In this document: positions 17,381 through 27,150 of the stretch, piece by piece
Position numbering within the stretch: the stretch's first letter is position 1
How the letters are laid out: each line of letters starts with the position of its first letter
Origin: Sphaerotilus hippei
GTDB taxonomy: Bacteria; Pseudomonadota; Gammaproteobacteria; Burkholderiales; Burkholderiaceae_C
Assembly (NCBI RefSeq): GCF_003201595.1
Contig: NZ_QJJS01000022.1
Location: forward strand, 1 to 64,000
DNA: 64,000 nt
Direction: 5' to 3'
Made by a program: the position numbers and the translations under genes
Notes under the pieces: generated by a model
Told to the model about the DNA's origin: nothing
Seen by the model: the letters and a program-made list of their open reading frames with translations, nothing else
Database searches by the model: none

Positions 17381-19174
17381 ATGCACACGCCCCTGGACCT
17401 GCACACGCTCAACGCCGCCGACCAGCCGACCTTCGTCGCGCTGCTGGACGGCACCTACGAACATTCGCCCTGGGTGGCCGAACGTGCCTGGGCGCGCCGG
17501 CCCGCGGGCGGGCACCTGAGCCTGGCGCACCTGCTGCATGACCTGGCGTGCAGCGTGCGCGAGGCCAGCGAGGCCGAGCAGCTCGCGCTGATCCGCGCCC
17601 ACCCCGAGCTCGCCGGCAAGGCCATGGTGGCGCAGTCGCTGACGGCGGAGTCGACCGACGAGCAGAGCCGCGCCGGCCTGACCGCCTGCAGCCCCGAGGA
17701 GTTCAGCCGCCTCCAGCAGCTCAACACGCAGTACAACGGCCGCTTCGGCTGGCCCTTCATCCTGGCGGTGCGCGGCCCGCGCGGCACCGGGCTGACCCGC
17801 CAGCAGATCATCGCCACCTTCGAGCGGCGCCTGCACGGCAGCCGCGACACCGAGTTCGCCGAGAGCCTGCGCAACATCCACCGCATCGCGCAGATCCGCC
17901 TGACCGAGAAACTGGCCCTGCCGCCGCGGCTGGGCCAACAGGTGTGGGACTGGTGCGAAGCCTGGGCGACGCACACCGAGGCGCAGGAGCCCGGCCAGCT
18001 CACCGTCACCTACCTGACCGCGGCCCACCAGGCCTGCGCGCGGCAGCTGGCGGACTGGATGCGCGAGGCCGGCTTCGACGAGGTGGGCCGCGACGCGGTC
18101 GGCAACGTGGTCGGGCTCTACCACGCGGCAAGCGGCCCGGGCGCACCGCGCCTGCTGACCGGCTCGCACTACGACACGGTGCGCCAGGGCGGCCGCTACG
18201 ACGGCCGGCTCGGCATCCTGGTGGCCGTGGCCACCGTGCGCGAGCTGGCCCGGGCGGGCCGGCGCCTGCCCTACTCGATCGAGGTGGTCGGCTTCGCGGA
18301 AGAGGAAGGCCAGCGCTACAAGGCCACCTTCCTCGGCTCGAGCGCGCTGACCGGCAGCTTCGATCCGGCCTGGCTGGAACAGACCGACGCGGCCGGCATC
18401 CCGATGCATGCGGCCATGCGGGCCGCCGGCCTGCCCGGCGAGATGTCGGTCATCCAGGACCTGGCTCGTGACGTGAGCCAGTACCTGGGCTTCGTCGAGG
18501 TGCACATCGAGCAGGGACCGGTGCTCGACGAGGAGCTGCTGCCGCTGGGCATCGTCACCTCGATCAACGGCAGCGCACGCTACCTCGGCGAGGTCACCGG
18601 CCAGGCCAGCCACGCCGGCACCACGCCGATGAACCGCCGCCGCGACGCGGCCACGGCGGTGGCCGAGCTGGCGCTCTATGCCGAGGCGCGCGCGCTGGCC
18701 GACGAGGACTCGGTGGCCACCGTCGGCCTGCTGCAGGTGCCCGACGGCTCGATCAACGTCGTGCCCGGACGCTGCCGCTTCAGCCTGGACCTGCGCGCGC
18801 CCAGAAACACCCAGCGCAACGCGCTGGTGGCCGACATCCGCCAGCAGCTCACGCGCATCGCCGAGCGCCGTCGCGTGGGCGTGCGGCTCGAGGAGACGAT
18901 GGTCGCCTCCGCCGCCCCCAGCGCCGCACCGCTGCAGGCGCTCTGGGAGCGGGCCGTGCAGTCGCTGGGCCTGCCGCTGTTCCACCTGCCCAGCGGCGCC
19001 GGTCATGACGCGATGAAGCTGCACGAGATCATGCCCCAGGCCATGCTCTTCGTGCGGGGCGAGAACGGCGGCATCAGCCACAACCCGCTCGAGTCGACCA
19101 CCTGCGACGACATGCAACTGGCCTGCGAGGCCTTTGACCACCTGCTGCATCAGCTTGCCGAGGAGCACCCTTGA
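17381..19174 (+). CDS. uraD-allC: bifunctional OHCU decarboxylase / allantoate amidohydrolase
   Basis: This is a 597-residue fusion. Residues about 1-165 are a UraD domain: LIRAHPELAGKAM carries the catalytic histidine, and FILAVRG and NIHRIAQIRL are typical. UraD turns OHCU into S-allantoin. Residues about 180-597 are an M20 peptidase-type amidohydrolase like AllC, with metal-site segments TGSHYDTVRQGGRYDG and EEEGQR and HIEQGP. AllC hydrolyses allantoate with release of ammonia. An ATG at 17369 overlapping the puuE stop is possible; 17381 has a better-placed GAGG. The fusion skips one intermediate enzyme (PuuE) located just upstream. Confidence 0.92.
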   Translation: MHTPLDLHTLNAADQPTFVALLDGTYEHSPWVAERAWARRPAGGHLSLAHLLHDLACSVREASEAEQLALIRAHPELAGKAMVAQSLTAESTDEQSRAGLTACSPEEFSRLQQLNTQYNGRFGWPFILAVRGPRGTGLTRQQIIATFERRLHGSRDTEFAESLRNIHRIAQIRLTEKLALPPRLGQQVWDWCEAWATHTEAQEPGQLTVTYLTAAHQACARQLADWMREAGFDEVGRDAVGNVVGLYHAASGPGAPRLLTGSHYDTVRQGGRYDGRLGILVAVATVRELARAGRRLPYSIEVVGFAEEEGQRYKATFLGSSALTGSFDPAWLEQTDAAGIPMHAAMRAAGLPGEMSVIQDLARDVSQYLGFVEVHIEQGPVLDEELLPLGIVTSINGSARYLGEVTGQASHAGTTPMNRRRDAATAVAELALYAEARALADEDSVATVGLLQVPDGSINVVPGRCRFSLDLRAPRNTQRNALVADIRQQLTRIAERRRVGVRLEETMVASAAPSAAPLQALWERAVQSLGLPLFHLPSGAGHDAMKLHEIMPQAMLFVRGENGGISHNPLESTTCDDMQLACEAFDHLLHQLAEEHP

Positions 19175-20409
19175 ACACGACCAACGACACGTTCTATCCG
19201 CAGCTGGACGCCTGGATCGAGCAGCACTTCGACGAGGAGGTCCGCACGCTGCAGGCCCTGGTGCAGGTGCCCACCGACACCCCGCCGGGCCACAACGCAC
19301 CACACGCCGAGCGCACGGCCGGCCTGCTGGAGGCCTGCGGCTTCGCCGTCGAGCGCCACCCCGTGCCCGAGGCCGAGGTGCAGGCCTGCGGCCTGGGCTC
19401 GCTGACCAACCTGATCGTGCGGCGCCGCTATGCGGCGGGGCCGACCATCGCGCTCAACGCCCACGGCGACGTGGTGCCGCCCGGCGAAGGCTGGCACCAA
19501 GATCCGTATGGTGGCGAGGTGGTCGACGGGGCGCTCTACGGCCGCGCCAGCGCGGTCAGCAAGAGCGACTTCGCGACCTACCTGTTCGCGGTGCGCGCGC
19601 TGGAGTCGCTCGGGCTGCCGCTGAAGGGCGGCGTCGAGCTGCACTTCACCTACGACGAGGAGTTCGGTGGTGAACTCGGCCCCGGCTGGCTGCTGCGCCA
19701 AGGGCTGACGCGGCCCGACTACCTGATCGCCGCCGGCTTCAGCTACCAGGTGGTGACCGCGCACAACGGCTGCCTGCAGATGGAGGTCACGCTGCACGGG
19801 CTGGCCTCGCACGCGGCCTTCCCGAGGACCGGCGTCGACGCGCTGCAGGCCGCGAACAGGCTGCTCACGGCGCTGTACGCGCACAACACGGTGCTCGAGG
19901 GCCGGCGCTCGGCGATCGCCGGCATCGACCACCCCTACCTGAACGTCGGCCGCATCGAAGGCGGCAGCAACACCAACGTCGTGCCCGGCAAGGTGGTGCT
20001 GAAGCTGGATCGCCGCATGATCCCCGAGGAGGACGCCACCGCGGTCGAGGCCGAGGTGCGGGCGCTGATCGACGCCGTCGTGGCGGACTGCCCGGGCATC
20101 CGGGTCGAGGTGCGCCGCCTGCTGCTGGCCCGGGCCCTGCAGCCGCAGAGCGGCAACGCGGTGCTGGTGCAGGCGCTGCAGCGCCACGGCGAGGCGGTGT
20201 TCGGCGAGCCGATCCCGACCTCCGGCACCCCGCTCTACACCGATGTGCGCCTGTACGGCGAATACGGCGTGCCCGCGGTCATCTACGGTGCCGGCCCGCG
20301 CACCGTGCTCGAGAGCAATGCCAAGCGCGCCGATGAGCACGTGCAGCTGGCCGACCTGAAGCGGGCCACCCAGGTCGTGGCACGAACGCTGCTCGACCTG
20401 CTGCACTGA
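19171..20409 (+). CDS. M20-family metallohydrolase (ArgE/DapE type)
   Basis: The 412-residue protein has the two-zinc layout of M20 deacylases: NAHGDVVPPGEGW near residue 95, TYDEEFGGELGP near 165, a dimerisation domain, and YGAGPRTVLESNAKRADEHV near the end. It starts at TTG overlapping the uraD-allC stop (TTGA), so it is translated with that gene. Its position suggests a ureide substrate, for example a later step of allantoate breakdown, but related proteins are deacetylases or peptidases and the true substrate is unknown. Confidence 0.8.
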   Translation: MNTTNDTFYPQLDAWIEQHFDEEVRTLQALVQVPTDTPPGHNAPHAERTAGLLEACGFAVERHPVPEAEVQACGLGSLTNLIVRRRYAAGPTIALNAHGDVVPPGEGWHQDPYGGEVVDGALYGRASAVSKSDFATYLFAVRALESLGLPLKGGVELHFTYDEEFGGELGPGWLLRQGLTRPDYLIAAGFSYQVVTAHNGCLQMEVTLHGLASHAAFPRTGVDALQAANRLLTALYAHNTVLEGRRSAIAGIDHPYLNVGRIEGGSNTNVVPGKVVLKLDRRMIPEEDATAVEAEVRALIDAVVADCPGIRVEVRRLLLARALQPQSGNAVLVQALQRHGEAVFGEPIPTSGTPLYTDVRLYGEYGVPAVIYGAGPRTVLESNAKRADEHVQLADLKRATQVVARTLLDLLH

Positions 20410-20573
20410 AGCCGCGACCGAACCGACGAATCCAGCCAAGAACAGGCGCCGACCGGCATGGACGCTGTCCCGCCGGAATCGAGCGCCGCCACGATGTCCC
20501 GCCGACCTCCGTCCACCCCTCGATCCCATCCGGCAGCCCCGACAGGGGACTGCCTCCCCAGGAGTCCGCTCAC

Positions 20574-21626
20574 ATGTCCAAGCCCTCGACGCTGCGCCGC
20601 AGCCTGCTCGCTCTCGCCTCGGCGGCCACGCTCACGACCGGCCTGTTCGGCAGCACCGGCGCCATGGCCCAGGAAACCCCCGTCAAGTTCCAGCTCGACT
20701 GGCGCTTCGAAGGCCCGGCCTCGCTCTTCCTGACGCCGGTGAGCAAGGGTTATTTCAAGGCCGAGAAGCTCGACGTCACCGTCGACGCCGGCAACGGCTC
20801 GGGCGGCACGGTCACGCGGGTCGCCTCGGGCACCTACGACATGGGCTTTGCCGACCTGGCCGCGCTGATGGAGTTCCTGGCCAACAACCCGACCGTGCCG
20901 AACAAGCCGGTGGCGGTGATGATGGTCTACAACAACACGCCGGCGGCCGTGCTCGCGCTCAAGAAGAGTGGCATCGCCAAGCCTGCCGACCTGACCGGCA
21001 GGAAGCTCGGCGCCCCGGTGTTCGACGCTGGCCGCAAGGCCTGGCCGATCTTCGCCAAGGCCAACGGCGTGGGCGCCGTGACCTGGACCGGCATGGACCC
21101 GTCGCTGCGCGAGACCATGCTGGTGCGCGGGGACATCGACGCGATCACCGGCTTCTCGTTCACCTCGCTGCTCAACCTCGAGGCCCGCGGCGTCAAGTCC
21201 GAGGACATCGTGGTGCTGCCCTATCCCCAGTTCGGCGTGAAGCTCTACGGCAACGCCATCATCGTCGGCGAGACCTTCCTGAAGAAGAATCCCGAGGCGG
21301 TGAAGGCCTTCCTGCGGGCGTTCACCAAGGGCATGAAGGACGTGATCGCCGACCCGACGGCGGCCATCGCCACCGTCAAGGCCCGCGACGGCATCATCAA
21401 CGAAGCGCTCGAGCTGCGTCGCCTCAAGCTCACGCTCGACGCCACGGTGCTGACCCCGGACGCCCGCGCCGAAGGCTTCGGCGACGTCAAGGGCCCGCGC
21501 CTGAGCCTGATGGCCAGCCAGGTCTCCGACGCCTTCGGCACGAAGGAGCGTGTCAAGCCCGAGGCGGTGTGGAACGGCAGCTACCTGCCGTCGGCCGCCG
21601 AACGCGCGATCTTCCCGAAGAAATGA
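20574..21626 (+). CDS. NitT/TauT-type ABC transporter substrate-binding protein
   Basis: The 350-residue protein has an N-terminal signal peptide cleaved after AMA-QE and the SsuA/THI5-like binding fold (FQLDWRFEGPASLFLTPVSKGYFKAEKLDV). Segments such as VASGTYDMGFADLAALMEF are typical of this family, which binds sulfonates, nitrate, thiamine precursors or aromatic compounds. Location at the end of the purine catabolic genes suggests import of a purine or ureide. It is followed by its ATPase and permease genes. Confidence 0.88.
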   Translation: MSKPSTLRRSLLALASAATLTTGLFGSTGAMAQETPVKFQLDWRFEGPASLFLTPVSKGYFKAEKLDVTVDAGNGSGGTVTRVASGTYDMGFADLAALMEFLANNPTVPNKPVAVMMVYNNTPAAVLALKKSGIAKPADLTGRKLGAPVFDAGRKAWPIFAKANGVGAVTWTGMDPSLRETMLVRGDIDAITGFSFTSLLNLEARGVKSEDIVVLPYPQFGVKLYGNAIIVGETFLKKNPEAVKAFLRAFTKGMKDVIADPTAAIATVKARDGIINEALELRRLKLTLDATVLTPDARAEGFGDVKGPRLSLMASQVSDAFGTKERVKPEAVWNGSYLPSAAERAIFPKK

Positions 21627-21785
21627 CCCCGCGCGGGCCCGCGCCGGCCCGCGTGCGCCGCCCCTGGCGCCCGGCACCCTGCCGGTGCGCCGGCGAGGCG
21701 CGCTCCTTGCTGGGACCGCTCCATCGCGGCACGGTCCCCGCCCTGCCCTTCCATCACCGCCTTCCCGCCGGGAAAGGAATCCGAG

Positions 21786-22598
<813 letters not shown>

Positions 22599-22637
22599 GA
22601 TGAGCCGCCCCGTTCCCCTCCGCCCTGGACCCTCGAC

Positions 22638-23405
22638 ATGACATCCAAACCGCTCGAACGCTACTCGCCCTGGATCCTGCTGGCCCTGGTGCTGCTGGTC
22701 TGGCAGGTGCTGTGCACCGGCTTCCACGTCTCCGAATTCATCTTCCCGAGCCCGCTGCGCATCGCCGAGTCGCTGGTGGAGTTCGGCCCGACCATCGCCG
22801 GCCACGCCTGGCGCACCTTCTGGGTCACGATGGCCGGCTTCGGCCTGTCCATCGTCGTGGGCGTGCTGCTGGGCTTCCTGATCGGCAGCTCGCGCATGGC
22901 CTACACCGCCATCTACCCGCTGATGACCGGCTTCAACGCGCTGCCCAAGGCGGCCTTCGTGCCCATCCTGGTGGTGTGGTTCGGCATCGGCGTGGGGCCG
23001 GCGATCCTGACCGCCTTCCTGATCAGCTTCTTTCCGATCATGGTCAACATCGCCACCGGCCTGGCCACGCTGGAGCCCGAGCTCGAGGACGTGCTGCGGG
23101 TGCTGGGCGCGCGGCGCTGGGACGTGCTGATGAAGGTCGGCCTGCCGCGCTCGCTGCCCTATTTCTACGGCTCGCTGAAGGTGGCGATCACGCTGGCCTT
23201 CGTCGGCACCACGGTCAGCGAGATGACCGCCGCCAACGAGGGCATCGGCTACCTGCTGATCTCGGCGGGCAGCTCGATGCAGATGGGCCTGGCCTTCGCC
23301 GGGCTGGTCGTGGTCGGGGCGATGGCGATGGTGATGTACGAGCTGTTCTCCGTCGTCGAGAAGCGCACCACCGGCTGGGCACACCGCGGCTCCAACGCAC
23401 ACTGA
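22638..23405 (+). CDS. NitT/TauT-type ABC transporter permease
   Basis: The 255-residue membrane protein has about six transmembrane segments and the EAA-type ATPase-contact loop around LEPELEDVLRVLGARRWDVLMKVGLP (in parts). It starts at a GACATG-context ATG 39 bases after the ATPase gene. It completes the three-gene importer at the end of the purine cluster. Confidence 0.93.
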   Translation: MTSKPLERYSPWILLALVLLVWQVLCTGFHVSEFIFPSPLRIAESLVEFGPTIAGHAWRTFWVTMAGFGLSIVVGVLLGFLIGSSRMAYTAIYPLMTGFNALPKAAFVPILVVWFGIGVGPAILTAFLISFFPIMVNIATGLATLEPELEDVLRVLGARRWDVLMKVGLPRSLPYFYGSLKVAITLAFVGTTVSEMTAANEGIGYLLISAGSSMQMGLAFAGLVVVGAMAMVMYELFSVVEKRTTGWAHRGSNAH

Positions 23406-23408
23406 CCG

Positions 23409-23438
23409 GACGGCTGCACCGCGGCGGTGCAGCCCGTC
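23409..23438 (+). terminator. hairpin after the ABC transporter operon
   Basis: GGCTGCACC pairs with GGTGCAGCC at 23412-23434 just after the permease stop. No T-run follows, so termination may be Rho-assisted or the hairpin may protect the mRNA end. Confidence 0.5.
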
Positions 23439-23621
23439 AAGCGTGCAGTCTTGGCGACCGGGCGGACTTCCGGACCGCATCCCCCGCAGTTCAGGGGACT
23501 GGCTCCAGGGGGGGCCTTCACCCTGAACACAGGAGTGCCGATTAGGATGTGAAGCATGAACCGGCCGGTTGTGGTGGCCGGGATTGGCCCACCGCAATCC
23601 ATTCGAAACAGGCCCCACTCC

Positions 23622-24233
23622 ATGTCAACGCTCCAGAAACTCACCCGTCGCCTGACGCTGCTCGCCCTGCTGGGCGCCACCTTCGGTGCCCAGGCGGCCA
23701 CCACGACCTATGACTTCAACAGCGGCACGCTGGCCACCGAGTTCAGCTCGACGGACAGCATTTTCCGCAGCACGACCGACCAGTACCTGCGCTACGTCGC
23801 GGACACCGGCCTGCTGACGTACACGCTGACGCTGACGCAGGCGTCGGACGTGTCCTTCGACTTCTACTACGCCTCGACCGAGACGACGGCCACCACCGCG
23901 GCCGACGTCTCGTTCAGCGGCGGCGCGCTGACCAGCTCCACGCTGCTGGGCACGGCCTCCGGGGAGAACTTCAACCCGGGCGTCGGCTCGACCTCGGCCT
24001 GGAACGCGCACTACGTCTCCGACACCTTCACCGGGCTCAGCGCCGGCACCTACACCTTCACGATCGACAAGGCCAGCGTGGCGACCGTCGGCAACCCGCA
24101 CTACCTGCACGTCGACGACTTCTCGGTGAGCGTGCAGGCTTCGGCCGTGCCGGAGCCGGAAAGCCTCGCGCTGATGCTGGCCGGACTCGGTGCCGTCGGC
24201 CTGATGGGCCGCCGCCGCCAGCGCCAGGACTGA
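23622..24233 (+). CDS. PEP-CTERM sorted exported protein
   Basis: The 203-residue protein has a signal peptide ending AQA, a Ser/Thr-rich beta-type body with many TDSIF/TLTLTQA-like repeats of small residues, and the C-terminal sorting tail VPEPESLALMLAGLGAVG followed by GRRRQRQD. PEP-CTERM proteins are processed by an exosortase and occur in species that make exopolysaccharide. The exosortase gene is not in this window. The body has no recognised enzymatic motif and could be a surface or matrix protein. Confidence 0.9.
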   Translation: MSTLQKLTRRLTLLALLGATFGAQAATTTYDFNSGTLATEFSSTDSIFRSTTDQYLRYVADTGLLTYTLTLTQASDVSFDFYYASTETTATTAADVSFSGGALTSSTLLGTASGENFNPGVGSTSAWNAHYVSDTFTGLSAGTYTFTIDKASVATVGNPHYLHVDDFSVSVQASAVPEPESLALMLAGLGAVGLMGRRRQRQD

Positions 24234-24256
24234 TCGTCCGCCCGCGCCCACCGGCC

Positions 24257-24278
24257 AACGCCTCCTGCGGGAGGCGTT
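24257..24278 (+). terminator. terminator-like hairpin after the PEP-CTERM gene
   Basis: AACGCCTCC and GGAGGCGTT form a perfect 9-bp stem with a TGCG loop. It lies 24 bases after the stop codon. A strong T-run is missing, as in many GC-rich terminators. Confidence 0.6.
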
Positions 24279-24372
24279 CGTCATGGTGCGACGCACCCGA
24301 TCGGCGCAGCCGCGGCGGCTCCACGCTGGCACAGCTCCTGCAAATCACGGCCACAAGGACAAGGAGACCGCC

Positions 24373-25410
24373 ATGACTGCGAACCGTCTGCCCGTGATCG
24401 ACCTGGCCAGCAGCTTCGGCAGCGATGCCGTGGCGACGCTGGAACTGGCCCGTGAGATCGATGCCGCCTGCCGGCGACACGGCTTCTTCTACGTCATCGG
24501 CCATGGCGTGCCGCTGGCGCTGACCAGTCACCTGTTCATGCTCAGCCGGCGTTTCTTCGCGCTGCCCGAGGACGTCAAGCGGCGCTGGCACATCGACCGG
24601 TCGGGCGGACTGCACCGCGGCTTCGATCCCGTGGGCTGGCAGGCGCTCGACCCGACCCGCCCGCCCGACCTGAAGGAGAGCTTCTACCTGGGCGTCGACC
24701 GCGACCACACCGATGCGCTGGTGCGTGCGGGCACGCCGCAGCACGGCCCCAACCAGTGGCCCGACGAGGACCTGGTGCCGGGGTTCCAGTCCACCTGCGA
24801 GGTCTACGCCGCCACGATGCAGCGGGTCTCGCGCCAGCTGATGGGCCTGATGGCCCTGGGCCTGCGGTTGCCGCGGGACCACTTCGAGCCGTCGATGCGC
24901 AACCCGATGCCGGTGCTGCGCCTGCTGCACTACCCCGGGCCCCGCAGCGGTGCGGGCGCGCCCGCCGCGCCACCGGCCGAACCGGTGCCGCCGCTGCCGG
25001 GCCAGCTCGGCTGCGGCGCCCACACCGACTGGGGCGGCCTCACGCTGCTGGCCCAGGACAGCGCGGGCGGGCTGCAGGTGCACGACCGTGCCGGCGAGTG
25101 GATCGACGTGCCACCGATGGAGGGCAGCCTGGTCGTCAACCTCGGCGACATGATGCAGCGCTGGACCAACGACCACTACCGCTCGACGCTGCACCGGGTG
25201 CACCAGGGCGAGGTGCGGCGCGAGCGGCACTCGCTGGCCTACTTCTTCGACATCGACTACCACGCCCAGGTCAGCGCCCTGGCCGGCTGCTGGAGTGCGG
25301 AGGATCCGCCGCACTACCCGCCGATCACCGCCGGCGAGCACATCGTCGAGATGTACCGCCGGACCACCTCGGCCCCGGCCGATCCGGCCACGCTGCGCCT
25401 GGCGGCCTGA
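24373..25410 (+). CDS. 2-oxoglutarate/Fe(II) oxygenase, isopenicillin-N-synthase family
   Basis: The 345-residue protein starts LPVIDLASSFG, has HGFFYVIGHGV in the N-terminal domain, and the Fe(II) facial triad H-x-D in GAHTDWGGLTLL near residue 217 with the distal histidine in STLHRVH near residue 275, followed by an R-x-S-like RHSLAYFF for 2-oxoglutarate. Bacterial members act on many small molecules; the substrate cannot be inferred. A good AAGGAG ribosome site precedes the ATG. It is convergent with the porin gene. Confidence 0.85.
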   Translation: MTANRLPVIDLASSFGSDAVATLELAREIDAACRRHGFFYVIGHGVPLALTSHLFMLSRRFFALPEDVKRRWHIDRSGGLHRGFDPVGWQALDPTRPPDLKESFYLGVDRDHTDALVRAGTPQHGPNQWPDEDLVPGFQSTCEVYAATMQRVSRQLMGLMALGLRLPRDHFEPSMRNPMPVLRLLHYPGPRSGAGAPAAPPAEPVPPLPGQLGCGAHTDWGGLTLLAQDSAGGLQVHDRAGEWIDVPPMEGSLVVNLGDMMQRWTNDHYRSTLHRVHQGEVRRERHSLAYFFDIDYHAQVSALAGCWSAEDPPHYPPITAGEHIVEMYRRTTSAPADPATLRLAA

Positions 25411-25426
25411 GCGGCTGCGGCATCCC

Positions 25427-25492
25427 CGGGCCGGCGGCTCCGGAGCGACGCCGGCCCGCGGACCGCTCCGGAGGAGCCGGTCGCGAGACCGG
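25427..25492. terminator. bidirectional terminator between oxygenase and porin genes
   Basis: Two stem-loops occur between the convergent genes. CGGGCCGGCG pairs with CGCCGGCCCG (25427-25458, loop itself palindromic), and CCGGTC-GCGA-GACCGG lies at 25477-25492. The paired hairpins suit termination from both sides. Confidence 0.6.
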
Positions 25493-25504
25493 CCCCGAGT
25501 CGCG

Positions 25505-26512
25505 TCAGAAGCGGTGGCGCAGGCCGACCGCGAAGGTGTTGCCGCTCGACAGGCTGGTCTTCTTGTCGTTCATGTAGACCGCATAGACATCGCTGCGCCG
25601 GGACAGCTTGTGGTCGTAGCCGAAGGAGGTGGTCTTGCGGGTGACGGTGGCCGCGCCCTTCTCCTCCCGGGCCTGACCGTGGGACAGCAGCAGGGCGCCC
25701 GAGCCGACCGGCACCGAAGCCCCGACCTGGAACAGCCGGGTCTCGACATCGACCGTCGCATCGGTCTCGACCTGGCCGTACTGGCCGAACAGCTTGGCGA
25801 CACCAAAATCGTAGGAGGCGTTGAGCTGGGTCGTGGTCTGGGCCTCGAAGCCCGCGGGATAGACCGCCACGCCGTTCTTGACCTGCTGGTAGGTCAGCAT
25901 CGTCGACAGGCCGGCGATGGCGTACTTGACGCTCGCGCTGGTGTTGCGGCCGGTGGCCCCCGTGGCCCCTTCACCGGCATTGACCAGCGCCGAGGCGCTG
26001 AAGCCGCCCCAGGTCGGGCTGGTGTAGAGCGCCGAGTTGCTCCAGCCGCTGTCACCGTAGAGCGCACCGACGAAATAGTGGCGCACCGACGGCGAGAAGC
26101 CGTAGGAGTCGCCGAAGGCGTTGTAGGACACCGTGCTGACGAACAGCGGCGTGGTGTTGCGGCCCAGGGTCAGGCTGCCCAGCGTGGCGCTTTCCAGGCC
26201 GACGATGGCCTTGCGGGCCCAGAACGCATCGGTGTCGAAGCGGGCGCTCTTGCCGGTGTCCGCACGCAGGAAGCTCTCCAGCGCGAACTTCGCCTTCAGG
26301 CCACCCCCCAGGTCTTCCGTCCCGGCAAAGCCGATGTGGCTGGTGGTCATCTTGCCGTTCTCGGCGGCCTTGAGCTTGCTTTCACCCGCCGCCTGGAACG
26401 AGCCGACCGACATGTCGACCAGGCCGTACAGGCTCACCGTCTGGGCCGAAGCCGAACCGGCAAGGGCCGCCAGGGCGGCGGCGGCGATCAATTTCTGGTG
26501 CGAAAAAAGCAT
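25505..26512 (-). CDS. general porin of the OmpC/Gram-negative porin family
   Basis: The 335-residue outer-membrane protein has a signal peptide ending ASA-QTVSLYGLVD, the hallmark start of betaproteobacterial porins, alternating beta-strand segments throughout, and a C-terminal phenylalanine in GLRHRF for BAM-dependent insertion. It would form a trimeric diffusion channel. The start at 26512 gives a normal signal peptide; longer upstream frames do not. Its promoter lies in the unusual non-coding region to its right. Confidence 0.93.
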   Translation of the reverse strand: MLFSHQKLIAAAALAALAGSASAQTVSLYGLVDMSVGSFQAAGESKLKAAENGKMTTSHIGFAGTEDLGGGLKAKFALESFLRADTGKSARFDTDAFWARKAIVGLESATLGSLTLGRNTTPLFVSTVSYNAFGDSYGFSPSVRHYFVGALYGDSGWSNSALYTSPTWGGFSASALVNAGEGATGATGRNTSASVKYAIAGLSTMLTYQQVKNGVAVYPAGFEAQTTTQLNASYDFGVAKLFGQYGQVETDATVDVETRLFQVGASVPVGSGALLLSHGQAREEKGAATVTRKTTSFGYDHKLSRRSDVYAVYMNDKKTSLSSGNTFAVGLRHRF

Positions 26513-26694
26513 GGTGATTCCACGTAGGAGGTTGTCGACAACGGAGGCACAAGAGCAATTTCCGACCGCCTCAGGCCCGGGCCGCCTCACCTCGGTGCCG
26601 GCGGCGGCCCGTGGCGAGGCACGGCGCCTGATTCTGGTGAACGCTTCTACTCTCTGCCGCTTTGTATGCAAACGGTGTACCAGTCGGGCCCTCG

Positions 26695-26944
26695 CTGCCT
26701 ATTCCGGAGGCAATCCAGGACGAGCCCAGCGCTGGCGCGCACTTGCGAGGTCGCCCCCCATGTTGTCCACAACCTTGTCCAGTGCGGATGTGGACGGATC
26801 GGCCCGGGAAAACTTGTCCACAGATCCATCCACGCCTCGAAGGCCGATTCCACGTGAAATATTCGTGTCAGGTTCTTGACAGAACCATGATGAGGCCTTC
26901 GGGCTTACCCTGAGACCCCCTCTGCCCGATCCGGAGGCAATCCA
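26695..26944 (+). repeat. pair of 23-bp imperfect direct repeats
   Basis: Copies lie at 26695-26717 and 26922-26944 and agree at 20 of 23 positions. They share TCCGGAGGCAATCCA exactly, and each contains a short inverted repeat (TGCC...GGCA). A spacing of 227 bases in non-coding DNA suggests paired regulator sites or remnants of a duplicated leader. Confidence 0.6.
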
Positions 26945-27079
26945 ATGAATTCTTTTTCAATACAACGTCTTGCATGAACTGACCACAGCAAGCCCACAGA
27001 CTTGTCCCTGGACTTTGTGGAGTCGATTCCAGTGCCGCGTCGCTCTCGACTCATCCACAGGGCACCCGACTTATCCACA
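26763..27079 (+). other. cluster of DnaA-box-like nonamers with a parS-like site
   Basis: TTATCCACA at 27071-27079 is a perfect consensus DnaA box. TCATCCACA at 27051-27059 and TTGTCCACA at 26763-26771 and 26814-26822 differ from TTATCCACA by one base each. A parS-like palindrome centred on CACGTG lies at 26846-26861 and matches the ParB site at 12 of 16 positions. All nonamers face the same way. The cluster resembles a DnaA titration or origin-like locus; no dnaA, dnaN or rpmH gene is nearby, so it is unlikely to be the main chromosomal origin. Confidence 0.45.
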
Positions 27080-27150
27080 GACGATGGCAGCCGATACACT
27101 GCCGGCCTCACGCCGTTCTGTTCTCCACTTTCCACACGGATTCCGCACCC

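Larger units (their letters stand above)
26513..27150. other. 638-base non-coding region between porin and ureD with origin-like motifs
   Basis: No supported gene occurs here. It must hold promoters for the leftward porin gene and the rightward ureD gene. It also contains DnaA-box-like nonamers, a parS-like palindrome, a 23-bp imperfect direct repeat and a relatively AT-rich patch around 26940-26980, described in separate entries. Confidence 0.6.

Noticed and set aside
26763-27079. identity as the main chromosomal replication origin
   Set aside because: None of dnaA, dnaN, gyrB, rpmH, rnpA or yidC is nearby, and only one nonamer is a perfect DnaA box.
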